64,000 nt of DNA from Dromiciops gliroides. Taxonomy: Eukaryota; Chordata; Mammalia; Microbiotheria; Microbiotheriidae. The DNA is taken from positions 676,102,314 through 676,166,313 of the forward strand of contig NC_057862.1 of NCBI RefSeq assembly GCF_019393635.1, given 5' to 3'. Position numbers and translations under genes: made by a program. The notes beneath the pieces are model-generated. The model saw nothing but the letters and a program-made list of their open reading frames with translations, searched no databases and was not told the origin of the DNA. Position 1 is the stretch's first letter. Every line of letters starts with the position of its first letter. Positions 1-12,658 of this stretch are shown here, piece by piece.

Positions 1-720
1 GCTGTGTGACCCTGAACAAGTCACTCTCGGAACCCCCAGAAACTCTCCAAGATTTAATTATAGAGGATTCAGGTCTTCAGTGATAGAGGGAGTTCCTCAC
101 TGGCATTTTAATACACCCAAGACAGCACAGGTCTGGACCAAAACAAAAGACAGAGGGAAAGGCCATTATTATTCAGAGATCACTGTCAGTGGCTGAACAA
201 TAACTCATCAAGGGGTTCTTAATCCAAATCGGGTGACTTAAGTCTATTGAGGGTGCTCAGGAGCTCTCTAATCAACTTCTTACATGGCCTTCAACTTTTT
301 GTTAGCTATTCTGTGCACATCTCGACATTCTAATAGGATTTTTCTTGGTAGAAACAGAAGCATTTTCACATTATTTGAAGTTAAAATTATGTTAAAAATG
401 GCCATTTGTTCCAGGACAAAAGAAATATGCAGTGCAAATTTAAATAAGATGACCCTTCACTGCATTGCTTATTCACACTGATTGGGACTTAGCTGTAGTT
501 CTGCCTTCTCTTATCGTCATTCCATTCACTCTGAGAAGTGGTGCTCTTCTTTCTTTGAGTTTTCTCTTGGATCAAATGTGGTTTTAACAAGTACGAAGCT
601 CCTTTTGACTGTGCTAAGCATTCATCACCAGTTTTAGCTCAGTGACCCTAACGTCATCCTTATTTGACATTGGTGTTCTTTTGTATTCATTTGTAGTTAT
701 TGGATTTGTAAAGAATTAAT
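1..720. other. Gene-free flank with a SINE stub
   Basis: The first ~29 bases read like the 3' part of a WSINE1-type SINE (CTGTGTGACCCTGAACAAGTCACT) cut by the window edge. The rest is AT-rich. I see no gene, RNA or recognisable repeat in it. Confidence 0.5.
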
Positions 721-1259
721 TGTTATTTGAGGGTTTTATGCCTGAGCCTTGAACTGGCCTGGGGTTCCACAAACCACATGGTGCTCCATCCACTGGTTGT
801 AGCCATTGCCAGGGCTCTGGCACCTCATGTCATCACCACTCGCCAATGCCTACATGGGCCTGGCAAAATTATAATGATTGGAAGCCTAGTGAGGGAAGTC
901 ATGTGACTGTCAGAGCAGCCATCCCATTGGCTGGGGCTGTGTGGGGTGTTTCTAGGTTTGTGGAAGGAGAATTGGGCATTCTAGGTGGAAGCTGGAAAGC
1001 GACAGGCATTCTGCTTCATATTTTCAGCTGATTCCTGGGTGGTGGTATTTTTTCAGGTATTATAATTTCCCTCTCCCCATTTTATTTCCTTTCCCTTGAT
1101 CCTACTGATCCTGTTTGTGGTTTGTTTGTTTTTTTTAAGTTCGTTCTTGTTCAAATAAATCTTGTTCTGTTTTGAGGGAGGCTGCCAGTTTCCTTCCTTG
1201 TCCCAATATTGTGGCGAGCCGCTTAGCTAGCACTCCCCAATTAAGAATTGATCCCCACA
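721..1259 (+). mobile_element. Probable solo LTR, endogenous retrovirus class
   Basis: The segment ends in a typical LTR 3' region: an AATAAA-type signal near 1157, then CAATATTGTGGCGAGCC and a CA terminus. The same end layout recurs in the LTR at 10938-11629 (CCCAATATTTTGGTGAGCC). No internal viral sequence adjoins it, so it is a solo fossil of middle age. The 5' boundary is approximate. Confidence 0.6.
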
Positions 1260-1459
1260 GATTCTTCCATCTTTTATAAATGTCTTTGGAAAAGCTAAGA
1301 GAAGAGTACACTGTGTAGCCACATCTGTCTTTTAAACAGCTTCTCTCCTTTTCTTCTTAATCAAAATTGTTTGTGTCTGTTTTAAAGTGCATTTTGTCTC
1401 TCTTGACCAAATTTTCATAGAAAAATTTTGAGTCATGGGATGCTATGTCTGTTTCTTGG
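1260..1459. other. Spacer, nothing recognised
   Basis: AT-rich sequence between two LTRs; no supported feature. Confidence 0.4.
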
Positions 1460-1682
1460 TGTAAGGGGCTAAAATTCTAGCTATACTATCTAAAATCTAA
1501 TAAGTGGTCACCAATAAATTATAAGCTTTAGCAAGAGTATTTAAGTGTTTAAGTATTTATTAAAGAGCATTAGGATCAGAGAGAAAGGTAAAAATCTAAC
1601 TGTTTCTAAGAGACCCCATCATCTGACCCGCCATGGCGAGGTCAGGAACAAAAAGAACCCAACGCCTCCTGTGAAGCTGGAA

Positions 1683-1746
<64 letters not shown>

Positions 1747-1911
1747 CTCCAAGCTAATTGTCTGGCAGCTTTGATAGACAGCACCCATGAGCAAACGTCA
1801 CTTCTTGATGCCAAGGACCTGACCACATGGCTTGCCCTCAGACACCTTCTCCTCATGGTGTAGCTTTCCTACAGTCACTCTTCAGCAGGTGGTGTCACTC
1901 CAATCATTACA
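1460..1911 (-). mobile_element. Solo LTR related to the 2090-5797 element family
   Basis: Read on the minus strand it starts TGTAATGATTGGAGTGACACC and ends in TAGAATTTTAGCC plus a TG/CA-type terminus, like the LTRs at 2090 and 14307. It is clearly diverged and carries a (CA)n tract at about 1685-1745. It is an older solo LTR in opposite orientation, only 180 bp from the young element. Confidence 0.75.
1685..1745. repeat. (CA)n microsatellite
   Basis: About 30 uninterrupted CA units inside the antisense solo LTR. Open frames crossing it are artefacts of the repeat. Confidence 0.95.
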
Positions 1912-2089
1912 TTGTAAACAGTTGATATTCACTCTCTCAAAATCTATGATATAATCAGACATGGTCTCACTTTGATTCTTTATCTATCATGAACACTAGG
2001 AAGGTGTTGTCATTGCCCCCAAGATCCTCATCAATTCTACCTCAACAATCAATTTCTCTTTATTTACTGGTCAGAAGCAGGTATGTAGT

Positions 2090-2444
2090 TGTAACGATTG
2101 GAATAACGCCACCTGCTGGATACTAACTGTAGAAGAGTTCTGCCCATGAAGGGAAGGTCTTTGAGGGCAAGACCAGGAGTCTTTGGTATCAGGAAGTGAG
2201 GCGGACTAGTGGGAGGAGGAAGGAGGAGACGGAGGCTCTCTTGCTTTTGGACTCTGGCGGAGAGCGGAGCTAGAAATGTGCTCTCCCTTTAATAGATAGG
2301 AATCTAGGCCTTTCTTTTTCTTTACCAAATTCTTATTCTCCTTAATAAATGCTTAAAAGCCTAACTCTTGCTAAAGCTTATAATTTATTGGCGACCACTC
2401 ATTAAATAGTTTAGACAGTTTAGCTAGAATTTTAGCCCTTAACA
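2090..2444 (+). repeat. 5' LTR of element A
   Basis: 355 bp, identical by eye to 5443-5797. It has TG...CA ends and an internal AATAAA near 2343. Confidence 0.88.
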
Positions 2445-5442
2445 GATGGCTGACCACGAAGAGGAAAGCTAAACTTCAGTCTTCTGATCTTCTGGTTGGG
2501 TAAGAAATTTCCCCTCCCTCTCCCTTTAACTGCTAAGTACTGGAGTACTGGCTGTGTTTTCCTTTAAATTTTTTCGAATGGACCTTTTAAACTCCCTAAT
2601 TACCCTATTTTTGATTTTAGTCTGTTTAACCAGACAAATGGGGGATAAGATCATGTTAATGCTTTGTTTTTGTGGATTTTCTATTTTTCTTTTTATTTTT
2701 GTTAAAAGAGCCAGCAACTTACTCACACAAGGAAATATCTCCCACTCTCCCAACCATGCTTTTTCAGAGAAACCTGAAGAGATTCCCGCAGCTTTTCCCA
2801 GTTCTAACACTAATTGTTGCTCTAATTTTGCATGCCTGGAGGCAATGACCCACCCTCTAGAAGTTTTTAATCCCCTAGCATCTGGAGGCAAAGTGGGGGA
2901 AGAGGAATCCAGGCCTGAGTTCAAAATCAAGTCTGATTCAAATTGCTCTGGTCCCTCCCCTCCTCTCCAGACCCCACCCTCTACTCCTCCCATGGCTAAG
3001 CCCATTGCTTCCCCTGCCTGGGAAGTCCAGAGATCTAATGCTCATGCGCAACTTTCTCTAACTACATTTGCAGCTTCAGGCTCAGCCCTTCCCCAGGCTG
3101 GCTGTGCTTCTGAGACAACCTTAGAAAACCCTTTAAATTCCAGATATGCTCGTTTTGTTCATAATTTTGCTAACCTGCTTTTGTCTTTAATTAGTAATCT
3201 TATAAAGCATTTGTATGGTGAAAAGACTGACAGACAATATAGAGGGGTTAAAGAAGAAAAACTTAAGCTGAATAAGAATGACAATCATCACCATAGTTCA
3301 AGACTCCGCTTCTTTTGCCATGGAAGTATATATATTTTACAGAAATGTAGAAGTAAGAAGCAAGGTATTGATATGAGTATTGGGGATTTTAGATATTGGA
3401 ATCAAAAGTGTTCTAAATTCACTCAGATTATTAATAGTATCAGTTCAGAGGTTACATAGGATTTCTATACTATTACATATACATTTTGAAATTAATGGTA
3501 TGGGTTTATTTTCATAGAGATTTTAATGCTTTTGAGATTGTGTCTTATACTTAGTTTCTAAAACAAGGAGAATATTTGTAAAAGCTTTTTATAGTCATGT
3601 GATCAAGTTTATATTTTATAATACTCTTATTGATATTAAGTTCATATTCATTTAGATTTCCTTAGTTTGAATTTCACTGTATTTTATTGTTCCATGTGTA
3701 TTTTCTTCTATTCATTCATCTATCTAATTTTGAAACATGGTTTAGATTTCATAATACAATGTTAATTCTAGGAGTATTGTGCTCCCATATTCTGAGTTGT
3801 TTGTTTTTGTTATTTTTTTTCTCAACTGATTATTTGATCAAACTCTTTAAAGCATTTCCCTGGCAAATTGTTTGCCATGGCAAGTGTAAATTGATTCTAG
3901 AAGTATTATTTTTGATAAGCATATTCCAAAAAAAAAAAAAGAGGGGAACATTTGTAAAAGTTGTCTTTGAGATTGTGTTGTGCTTTAACTTTTATTTAAA
4001 TATGTTCAGATTTTTCAAAAAAGTAATTGTATACTAAGTAAAAAAAAGGGGTATTATTTGAAATTGTTGCATAATTATATATTGTGTTCTGAGTCAAGAT
4101 GTATTCACATTTTTTGCAATCATTTATTATCCTCAATTTTTAAATCCATATGAGACTTGGATTATGGGAACTTATCATTTAAGACATTAATTGCCTTTAT
4201 TCTGAGTTATCAGATGCCAGTTGGCCAAGATGCCATCCAATCACAAGAGGAATACATGCAAGAGCAGACACTGAATTGTCACATGAGGGGAGACATGCAT
4301 GAAGTCAAGGTATGGCCGAGGGAACGGCTTTTGACTAATGTTGAGGTTGGATTCTCTTGGTTTAATATTTTATTTTATTTTTCCCCACAATATTGTACAG
4401 ATGGCTGGAAGTATTCATCCCACCCATCTTATTCTACGCCTGGCTTCTATGCTCCCTCCTATATGCCTGATGCCATGGACATCTCAATCCCATGCATCTG
4501 ATTAAGTCTGACTCAGTTTCCTCCAATATGTTCGGTGGCATGGACATATATTCCATCCACCTATTTTAAGCCTGGCATACTGTATGGGCAGTACATATTG
4601 CTCAAGTGTGGGAATGCTCATATCCCATCATTTCTCTGTTCTTTTATGGTAACCCCCATAATTATCTCAGGTGTCATGATAAATACAGTGTTGAATTTGG
4701 CCTTGACACCTGTTACCAATTATATTAGATTTTTTAAATTTCTCATAATGGCATGAGGATGATTAGGCAGATGATGCAAAAAGTGATGAAACAAAGATAA
4801 AAATTATTTTGAAAAATTAATATCACAGCAATTGTCTTCTCAATTACCCTCCATAAGGGGGGGACTATAGTAATATTATATAATATATAATAGTAATATT
4901 ATAATTTTAAAGAATGTTTCAATTTTTGTTTTATTATATGTTTCATGTGTAACAACTAAGATTCTGAATTCCCTTAGACATGTTTTTGAGAACTTTCATT
5001 GTTTGATTTGATTATTGACAAAGCTATTTTAAAGTTCTGTTAAGCTCAATTTTGTAGGAAATTTCCTGGCTGATTACCAGTATCCACACATCAACCCCTG
5101 AAAAGACTTCCATTCCACGACTACACCTAGAGGACATCTGAGAAAAGACTTTCAGAGACTTTAAATGAACAGTTTTGTTTTGTTTTTTTCTCTTTTCTTT
5201 TTCGGTTATAATATACACCATCTGTAATATGTACTCTCTGCAGAGGCCCTCCCTTTGCAAGACCAATGTCAAAGCGTCGGTTCATGAGGACAAAAAAAAA
5301 AAAATTGCCCCTCTGGACAAAACTTTCCTCTCTTCCTTTTCTATATTGTTGTTCACATATTATTAGTTAGCAATAGTTATTATATTCTTTTTACTGTTCC
5401 GTCAAGGAAACATTTTGTTTCTTGAGGAACAACAGGGGGGAC

Positions 5443-5797
5443 TGTAACGATTGGAATAACGCCACCTGCTGGATACTAACTGTAGAAGAGTTCTGCCCAT
5501 GAAGGGAAGGTCTTTGAGGGCAAGACCAGGAGTCTTTGGTATCAGGAAGTGAGGCGGACTAGTGGGAGGAGGAAGGAGGAGACGGAGGCTCTCTTGCTTT
5601 TGGACTCTGGCGGAGAGCGGAGCTAGAAATGTGCTCTCCCTTTAATAGATAGGAATCTAGGCCTTTCTTTTTCTTTACCAAATTCTTATTCTCCTTAATA
5701 AATGCTTAAAAGCCTAACTCTTGCTAAAGCTTATAATTTATTGGCGACCACTCATTAAATAGTTTAGACAGTTTAGCTAGAATTTTAGCCCTTAACA
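5443..5797 (+). repeat. 3' LTR of element A
   Basis: 355 bp, follows the purine tract ending at 5442; the TAGT target duplication follows at 5798. Confidence 0.88.
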
Positions 5798-7170
5798 TAG
5801 TAGAGGTTCTCTTGGCCTCTGAAAGAAGTTATCCATAAAGAAACTTCAAGAGGCATCAGTAGAGGAATAATTGGCATTAAAGAGATCATAGCTCTTTCAA
5901 AGTATTGAAGTATCTCATCATTATTCAACATGTGATTGCCCTTTTGATTAAAATATCAGAATCATTCTTGCTTAGAGAGTACCCTCAGTCTTATGATGTT
6001 CAACTCTTCAGTTACAATAATGATAATTCAACAAAAATGACAAGGATGTTGATGATGTAAAAGTTTTTGTAAGAAAATGAATTATACAAAGCTAAAGATA
6101 TGACCAATCTTGGCCCCATGGAACAGATAACTAAAAACTATTTCCTTCCATTCTGTAACAAGTTTTGCCTGGCATGAGAAATTCCAGAATTCATCTCCTT
6201 TGTATCTACCTTTCCCATGAGTATTTTTAGATAACTAGGCTGGGCATGGAGTTTTAAAAGAGATTAACCTAGAGGCTTTTTCCTACAAGTTTAACAGGTC
6301 AGCTAGAAATATCTCTTCCTCATGCCCTTCCTACTGCTCCACAATGGAAAAATTATATTTACCAATAGAACTAGCATTCTAATTGTTAAAAACTCTTATT
6401 TAGCATGCTTGGTTATAATCATATGAGACCACTGACTTTATTATTTCTTCTCTTGGAGATAAGAAGTCAAATGAAATGACTTCTCGAGTGCTTCAACAGA
6501 GTGTTGATCCTCTGTAAATGTCTCTACTTGTTTGGAAGAATGCAAGAAACAAAATGGGAATATAGATAGTGGTGAAGGGTATGATGTGAGATGGGTAGGA
6601 TGAAAATTAGTGAAAATTAACTCCTTTGGGAACCAACAAGAATATATGGTTTTATCTAAGTGTAAGAAATTTCAGAACTATAGTGTCCTCTTGCACTTCT
6701 ATTAACATGTTGGATGGTTGGGTTGGCATCAGGCTATGAAGGGAAATCAACCTAATGAACTTTGTTCACAGGTTCATCAGGTCAGCTGGAAGGATGTCTT
6801 CCTGCTCCTTCTTCTCCTACTTTTCTATCACAATAGAGGAATGGAATACACCAAGGACAAGATTCCAGGCAAGTCAATCTATGTTTTCTTTGGGATTCCC
6901 TGAACACTAGTCCTAATTCTGTCCTAGGCTGATTCCTATTACAAAAGTTTTTGTCTTTTTATAAGGGGCCAAAGCAGAATTCTTTTCAAAGTACTAAGTC
7001 ATAAATATCTATTTTTTTTAATTATGATGCAGTTCATTTTAAACAGCAAACCCACACAAATATGCATTTACAACCATCTATGCTTAATAACAAATTCAGT
7101 GTATAATGTGCTCATAACAGTGTATTAGTTTATTCCTCTATTAATTTCAATTCAACAAGCATTTTAAAGA
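5798..7170. other. Intergenic, nothing recognised
   Basis: AT-rich sequence with only short open frames. I see no splice-framed exon, RNA or clear repeat. Confidence 0.4.
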
Positions 7171-7500
7171 CCCCTACATAGCACAATTTATAGAGCATTA
7201 AGCCTGGAGTCAAGAACAACTGAGTTCAAATCCAGCTTTTAACATTTTTGCCTCATTCTCTCTCACTGTAAAGTATAGATAATAATGGCACCTACCTCCC
7301 AGGTTATTGTGAAGATCAAATGAGATCATCTTTGTAAAGTTCTTTGCAAACTTTAAAGCATTGTATAAGTGCTAGTTATTATTATCATTATTGTTATTTA
7401 TTATGTGGCTACTATGTACTAGGTATCCGGAATATAAATACAAAATAGGAAAAGTCCCTGCCCTCAAGAATCTTAGTTTCCATCGAGAGGAGGGGACAAA
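7171..7500 (+). mobile_element. Old MIR-like SINE plus old repeat tail
   Basis: The motif GAGTTCAAATCC, then GGTTATTGTGAAGATCAAATGAGATCAT and GCAAACTTTAAAGC, are MIR/THER-like core and tail signatures. The block from about 7400 (ACTATGTACTAGG, then CCCTGCCCTCAAG) belongs to a second old repeat family seen again at 36858 and 62410. Confidence 0.65.
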
Positions 7501-8505
7501 ATATCCATGTAAGATTAAATGAAAAATCCATACAAAGCATCTATCTTTTCATCTTTTTATCTAGGTTTGCATTTTTTCCATTCATTCTGTTGTCCTTCCT
7601 CACTAATATTCTCTGCTGATGCCTCATCTTACCATTGCTGATCTAGGCTTCTCCAAGTTCTGCCAGTGGAACACAAGCCTGGCAATTCCTACCAAGCTCA
7701 AGAAGCACCATCTGTGGGATGAGATGGCTTTTGCCCCAGCACAAGCCTCCCCGGATCCATAAAGATACAGGATTAAGTGTCCACTGGCACAAGCAAATTT
7801 TTACCCATAGCAATGGTTAAGAATACCAATTAATTCATAGAGAAGTTGTGGTTTGTGTCAGTGTCCTAAGTGCTCCACCCACCCACACACTTGTAAGCAA
7901 ATCACAAATCCTTGAATTATTGATGAATAGTTGTAATCAATATCCTCCGTTGTGCTTTCTTTGGGTCCTTGTTTGCAAATGGTTCACCCATTCTAGAGTT
8001 TTTCAGTGCTGATTAGGCATTGAACTCAAAGATTCATATATGTTCCTTATCAATTTTATGTTAAGCTTTTATCTCTTATATTTGATGCACATTTTTCAAA
8101 TCTGACTGATAATTATTTGTTGCTGTGAAGAAATGTCTATGCAATAAATTCATCAACCTTCATCTACTCTAATGTATTCTCTTTAATAATTAAAAAGGAA
8201 TTGGCTTTATAGAATTAAGATAAATATATTATGCTCTTTTCTTCTAACCTCTTCAAGACTGATTATACTTTTAATTCAATGATCCAGATAGAATTTTTTG
8301 GAGCGTATGGTGCAAGGATCCAAATATATGTTTCCCCATGTTGTTCTCCCAACAACATTAATAAACTCGTGGCTCTTTCCCCTAGTTTTCACTTGTCCAC
8401 ATTTTTATCAAACACTAATATTTTGTGTGTGTTTGATTCCATTTCTGGGATTCCACATTTGCAAGGACATCTACTGATGTAGTATATACAGGGATAGGTT
8501 TCATT
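7501..8505. other. Intergenic, nothing recognised
   Basis: No gene or repeat family recognised; only short open frames. Confidence 0.35.
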
Positions 8506-8700
8506 AATATAAGCAACTCCTTTTACTGATGTATGTCAGCACCTGCTTGATAATTTGGTCTTGGAGAGTTGACTTAGGACAGTGAAAAGATAATTGACTT
8601 GTCCAAGGTCACTAGTTAATATTTGCTAGAGGGTGGACTTGAACCCAAGTCTTTTTAGATCTCAGGCTAATTCTCTGTCCATTATGCCACACTGCTCCTC
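8506..8700 (+). mobile_element. Old MIR/MAR1-like SINE fragment
   Basis: Contains AATTGACTTGTCCAAGGTCAC and GACTTGAACCCAAGTCTTT, the degenerate CORE-SINE 3' half. Confidence 0.6.
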
Positions 8701-8929
8701 TACATGTATATAGCCCTCCCGTGCTTCATTATTACATATAGGTACCCACGGGTTCTTGAAAACTAAGCAATGGAATGCAAGTCCTCCCAAACTGTAGAGG
8801 CTTCCAGTTTGGCCCAGTGAGGGACCATGTCTGATGTCAACCAAGCTATGTCCAGAGGGGTTCATTACAAAGTTGGGTGAAGGGGATGAATTTTTTGGCC
8901 AACCAAACTCTGAAAGGCAATCTAATGAG

Positions 8930-9680
8930 ACATTGTAGGAGTGGACTCTGTGCCATTGGAAAGAGAACCAATACCAATTAAATCATAATCCTCAAAGCAC
9001 TGAAAGAAATCTTTTTTTTAACATGAACTAAGTCTGCATAGCCATTATAGAAATTTTGACACCACAAGAAAGAACCAAAAATCAACCTTCAAGAGTGAAA
9101 AAGCAAAAAATAATAATAATAATAATAAAAAGTAAAAAGTAAAAAATTAAAAAAAAAAATAAGGGGCAGCTAGGTGGCACAGTGGATAAAGCACCGGCCC
9201 TGGATTCAGGAGGACCTGAGTTCAAATCTGACCTCAGACACTTGACTCTTACTAGCTGTGTGACCCTGGACAAGTCACTTAACCCTCATTGCCTCACACA
9301 AACAAAAAAGAGTGAAAAAGCAAAGCACACAATACATTGTTGCTGGAGCTATGAATCAGTCTAACCATTCTAGGAAGCAATTTGGGATTATGTAGATAAA
9401 GTGACTAAAATCTCCATGGCCTTTGACACAGATCCCCACTGCTGGGCATATGTACTCCAAAAAGGTCAAAAACAAAAAGAAAACTTCCATATATGGAAAA
9501 ATATTCATACCAACATTGTAATAGCAAAGAAATGGACACACCATAGATGCCCATGTTTTTGGAGTATATTGGAATATTATCACATTATAATTAACAATGA
9601 ATATGAAAAATACAGAGAAGCTTTGGAAGACATATGAATTAATGGAAAATGAAGTAAATAGAACCAAGAAAAATATACAC
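8930..9680 (+). mobile_element. L1 3'-end fragment, split by a SINE
   Basis: After the SINE the text follows the end of a mammalian L1 ORF2 and its 3' UTR: AAGCAATTTGGGATTATG, then CCCCACTGCTGGGCATATG, AATATTCATACCAACATTGTAATAGCAAAG and GGAATATTATCACATTATAA. It is heavily decayed and carries no long open frame. A direct repeat GAGTGAAAAAGCAAA at 9095 and 9311 brackets the inserted A-rich stretch and SINE. Confidence 0.7.
9163..9309 (+). mobile_element. WSINE1-type SINE
   Basis: Near-consensus tRNA-derived SINE: GGGGCAGCTAGGTGGCAC head, GAGTTCAAATCTGACCTCAG (box-B-like), CTGGACAAGTCACTTAACCC tail, A-rich end. Its low divergence marks a young family. The other copies below carry the same landmarks. 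Confidence 0.92.
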
Positions 9681-9682
9681 AA

Positions 9683-9925
9683 TGATTTTTGTTGTTGATC
9701 AGTTGTTTTCCACTGTATACAATTCTTCCTGATCCTGTTTGGGATTTTCTTGGCAAAGCTCCTGGAATAGATTGTCATTTCCTTCTCCAACTAATTTGAC
9801 AGATGAGGAAACTGAGGAAGTGTGAAGTGACTTGCCCAGAGTCATACATCTCGTAAGTGCCTGAGGCAGAGTCTCCCTGACTCCCAAGCACAAGTCCAGC
9901 ATTCTGTCCATTACATTACTTTGTA
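9683..9925 (+). mobile_element. MAR1/MIR-like CORE-SINE
   Basis: Landmarks in order: TTTGGGATTTTCTTGGCAAAG, CATTTCCTTCTCCAACT, GACAGATGAGGAAACTGAGG, GTGACTTGCCCAGAGTCA. Diverged. Confidence 0.75.
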
Positions 9926-9964
9926 ACAGAGCTGGTTTTGAAATCTGAGTCCTCTAACTCTAAA

Positions 9965-10200
9965 GCTATTGTTTCATTATTTCAATTGTGTAGAACTTTT
10001 CATGACTGCACTTGGGATTCTCTTGGCCAAGATACTAGAATGGTTTACATTTCCTTCTCCAGCTCTTGGGAAACTGAGACAAATAGGGTTGTGACTTGTC
10101 CAGGGTCACACAACTAGCAAGTGTCTGAGGCCATATTTGAACTCAGGTCTTCCAGACTCCAGGCCTGGTGCTCTATCTACTGCATCACTGGATCTTGTAT
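9965..10200 (+). mobile_element. MAR1/MIR-like CORE-SINE
   Basis: Same landmarks as the preceding copy (CTTGGCCAAGATACTAGAATGG, TTTCCTTCTCCAGC, GTGACTTGTCCAGGGTCACAC). The two copies lie head to tail with a 40-bp gap. Confidence 0.75.
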
Positions 10201-10444
10201 TCCTGCTGAAGGCAGAAAAAATGTCCAGGATGAAAAAGCCCACACCTCAGCCAGACTGTTCTATTCAGTGTCTATATGGCTCTCTTTCCTTATGTAAGAG
10301 AGTTAATGCTGAGGAGTGTGGAGGGGAAGGTGTCTCATTGTTAAGTCCAGGGCTTTGTATGGAGGTTCCCCTTTGGTTTTCCCTACATAGTGGCATAGTC
10401 ATTTAGAGAAAACACTTGCTCAGGCTGAAACAAAAATCAACATT

Positions 10445-10692
10445 TTTATCTGAAGACATCATCATCATAGTATAATGGTGATTTAAAATTTGCCAAAGCT
10501 TTACCTATTTTATTTCTTTTAACACAATAATCCTGTGATTAGATGCTATTATTATGCTCATTTTACAGATGAGGAAACTGAGGTGAGGTTAATTGACTTA
10601 CACAGGGTCAAACAGATAATGTCAGAGGCAGGGTTTAAATTCAAGTCTTCCTGAATCCAAGGCCAGCACTGTGCCACATAGCTGCCAGTTAT
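10445..10692 (+). mobile_element. MIR-like SINE
   Basis: CATTTTACAGATGAGGAAACTGAGG, then ACACAGGGTCAAACAG and a CCACATAGCTGCC end. Confidence 0.7.
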
Positions 10693-10937
10693 AAAAATAC
10701 AAACAGCAAAAACAATACTATTTAAGGGTAAGTGATATTCATTAACTCAGTAGAATGTGTCATGAGAGGGAAACAATGAGTTACCACTACATCTCAGTAG
10801 AGGAAAAGTAACAAAATTCTGTCCTGGACAGATAATTCCTTATGAAGATCAGTAAAAGAAAGCTCAAACCATTCATGATTCCATTCAGGTGGTAAAATAA
10901 TGGAATTTGGCTAATGTCCAAGGGTCTTGACTTAGTA

Positions 10938-11172
10938 GTGTTTGAATTGGGTGTGAATGAGAAACTACTAAGTACCCACTTAAGGTGATTAGATCTTGAG
11001 CCACACCTGGCCTGCCCTGTTAAGCCTAGTCTAACTTGGCCAACCCTGAGAAGGAGTGTCCTCAGAGGCTGTGGACTGCATCATCAACAGGGAACCAGTC
11101 TCAGCCACATAATTTGAAGGATCTCCCCTTTGGGGGAGGGAGAAAAAGGGAATCCCAACAGGAAGTGGCTGG

Positions 11173-11208
<36 letters not shown>

Positions 11209-11629
11209 GGCATTTGAGGAGCATTTGCAGTGGACTACAGACTGGCTGCTGACTTCTGTGGAAATTATGGACCCCTGGTGGTGAATTAAATCCAGCCCTT
11301 TGAATTACCTGAGCTGAAAGCAAGTTTGGGTTTGAGACAGCCCTTGCTAGACCCAGGGAGATTATCCATTTTCCTTTTTCCCTATTCCCTTGTCCTTGAC
11401 TTTATTAATTTCACCTTTGCTGTGAATTTTATTCCCATTAAATAAAACCTGATTTGTTTTGTGGAAAGAAGCTGTTAATCTCCTTTCTTATTGGCCTGGG
11501 AGAAATAACTAAGGAGGCAGTCCAGAGGGGAGGAAGCTTTGGACCTAGATGTCCCTCATTATTTTCTGAACCCCAATATTTTGGTGAGCCACCCAATTAA
11601 CTCTCCCCATATTAAATTTGGACCCTACA
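10938..11629 (+). mobile_element. Solo LTR, endogenous retrovirus class
   Basis: An LTR-like 3' half with ATTAAATAAAACC near 11438, then CCCAATATTTTGGTGAGCC and a terminal GGACCCTACA. A (CT)n tract lies at about 11180-11208. No viral interior adjoins it. Old solo fossil; the 5' boundary is approximate. Confidence 0.65.
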
Positions 11630-11845
11630 AGTTAAAGGTAGCAGTGCCCTGGCTGCTGGTACTGATGTGCTCCTGCACCCCCTGGCTCTTCTCCCTCTCC
11701 AAGAAACACCAGTGTGCCCCCATACCTGCCATTTCTACCATCTCACCTTCATTCTGAAAAACCAAAACTACATTTTTCACCAGCCCTCTTACCTTTAAGA
11801 GATTAGATTTATTTTTCCAGAATCCTCTAGGTAAATATTGAGAGC

Positions 11846-12004
11846 ACCCTTGAGTGGTTTGTCATTTTCTTCTCCAGCAGATTAAGACAGACAGGATTAA
11901 GTGACTTGCTCAGGATGACACAGCTAGTAAGTGTCTGAGATTAAACTCAGGTCTTCCTGATTCCAGGCCCCTCACTCTACCCAATGAGTGACCTAGCTGC
12001 CAGT
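11846..12004 (+). mobile_element. MAR1-like CORE-SINE fragment
   Basis: TGGTTTGTCATTTTCTTCTCC, AAGTGACTTGCTCAGGATGACAC, CTAGTAAGTGTCTGAG, ending CCTAGCTGCC. Confidence 0.75.
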
Positions 12005-12477
12005 GATTAGCAGCCCAGTGTCATTTTGACCAGTTGATATCTCCTCAATATTATCAATAGCAAATAACATCAATTAGCTTTTAAGACAATATTCACAGAA
12101 AGCTATAGCAAGAGTCAAAGTACATAAAAATCCCCCTACATCAGGGCACAGTATTCACTCTATAACTCAATCTTGGGAAGAATGGTTTCAGACCTAAAGA
12201 GACAACTGCAAAGCATTACTTAACCCACTAAGTGCCATTACTTGACAATTCCAGGTGCAGCATAACTCATGAAAAAGTTGTCTATTTGTTTGCCATTCAT
12301 GGCACCTTGGCTACTGGGGTTAATTAACTGGAACGAAGAGGTTGCTTTTAAGGGAAGGTCTGGTCCTTCACTCAGCTTGGATGTAGTAACTACAGCTGAA
12401 AAAGAGAAAGCAAACAGTCACAGAATACTTGTAAATGCTTTTTATTGGGGTCAATGGCTGGAGAGCTAGCTTTTTCT
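12005..12477. other. Intergenic, nothing recognised
   Basis: No supported gene or repeat. Confidence 0.35.
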
Positions 12478-12485
12478 CCCATTAA

Positions 12486-12642
12486 TTTTTTTTTGGGGGG
12501 GGGGTGGTAATGGAAATGAGAGTTAAGTGATTTGCCCAGGACCACACAGCTAGTAAGTGTCAAGTGTCTGAGGCCAGCTTTGAACTCAGGTCCTCCTGAA
12601 TCCAGGGCCGGTGCTTTATCCACTGCGCCACCTAGCTGCCCC
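12486..12642 (-). mobile_element. WSINE1-type SINE
   Basis: Complete antisense copy ending CACCTAGCTGCCCC. Target duplication CCCATTAATTTTT at 12478 and 12646. Confidence 0.92.
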
Positions 12643-12658
12643 TTTCCCATTAATTTTT

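Larger units (their letters stand above)
2090..5797 (+). mobile_element. Non-autonomous LTR retroelement A (ERV class, young)
   Basis: Two 355-bp LTRs (2090-2444 and 5443-5797) read the same base for base by eye. They start TGTAACGATTGG, end CCCTTAACA and are flanked by a 4-bp target duplication, TAGT. A purine-rich tract (AACAGGGGGGA) precedes the 3' LTR. The ~3.0-kb interior shows no gag, pol or env motif I recognise. It keeps one open frame of about 300 residues (2554-3459) with a hydrophobic start and a proline-rich middle, shared with element B. The 4-bp duplication fits class I (gammaretrovirus-like) integration. It looks whole at its ends but could move only with help from another element. 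Identical LTRs mean a recent insertion. Confidence 0.85.

Noticed and set aside
2554-3459. 301-codon open frame as a host gene
   Set aside because: It lies wholly inside the young LTR element and recurs in its twin at 14810-15580, so it belongs to the element.
9163-9309. tRNA gene (box A/B-like text)
   Set aside because: The same text recurs ~30 times with A tails and target duplications: tRNA-derived SINEs.
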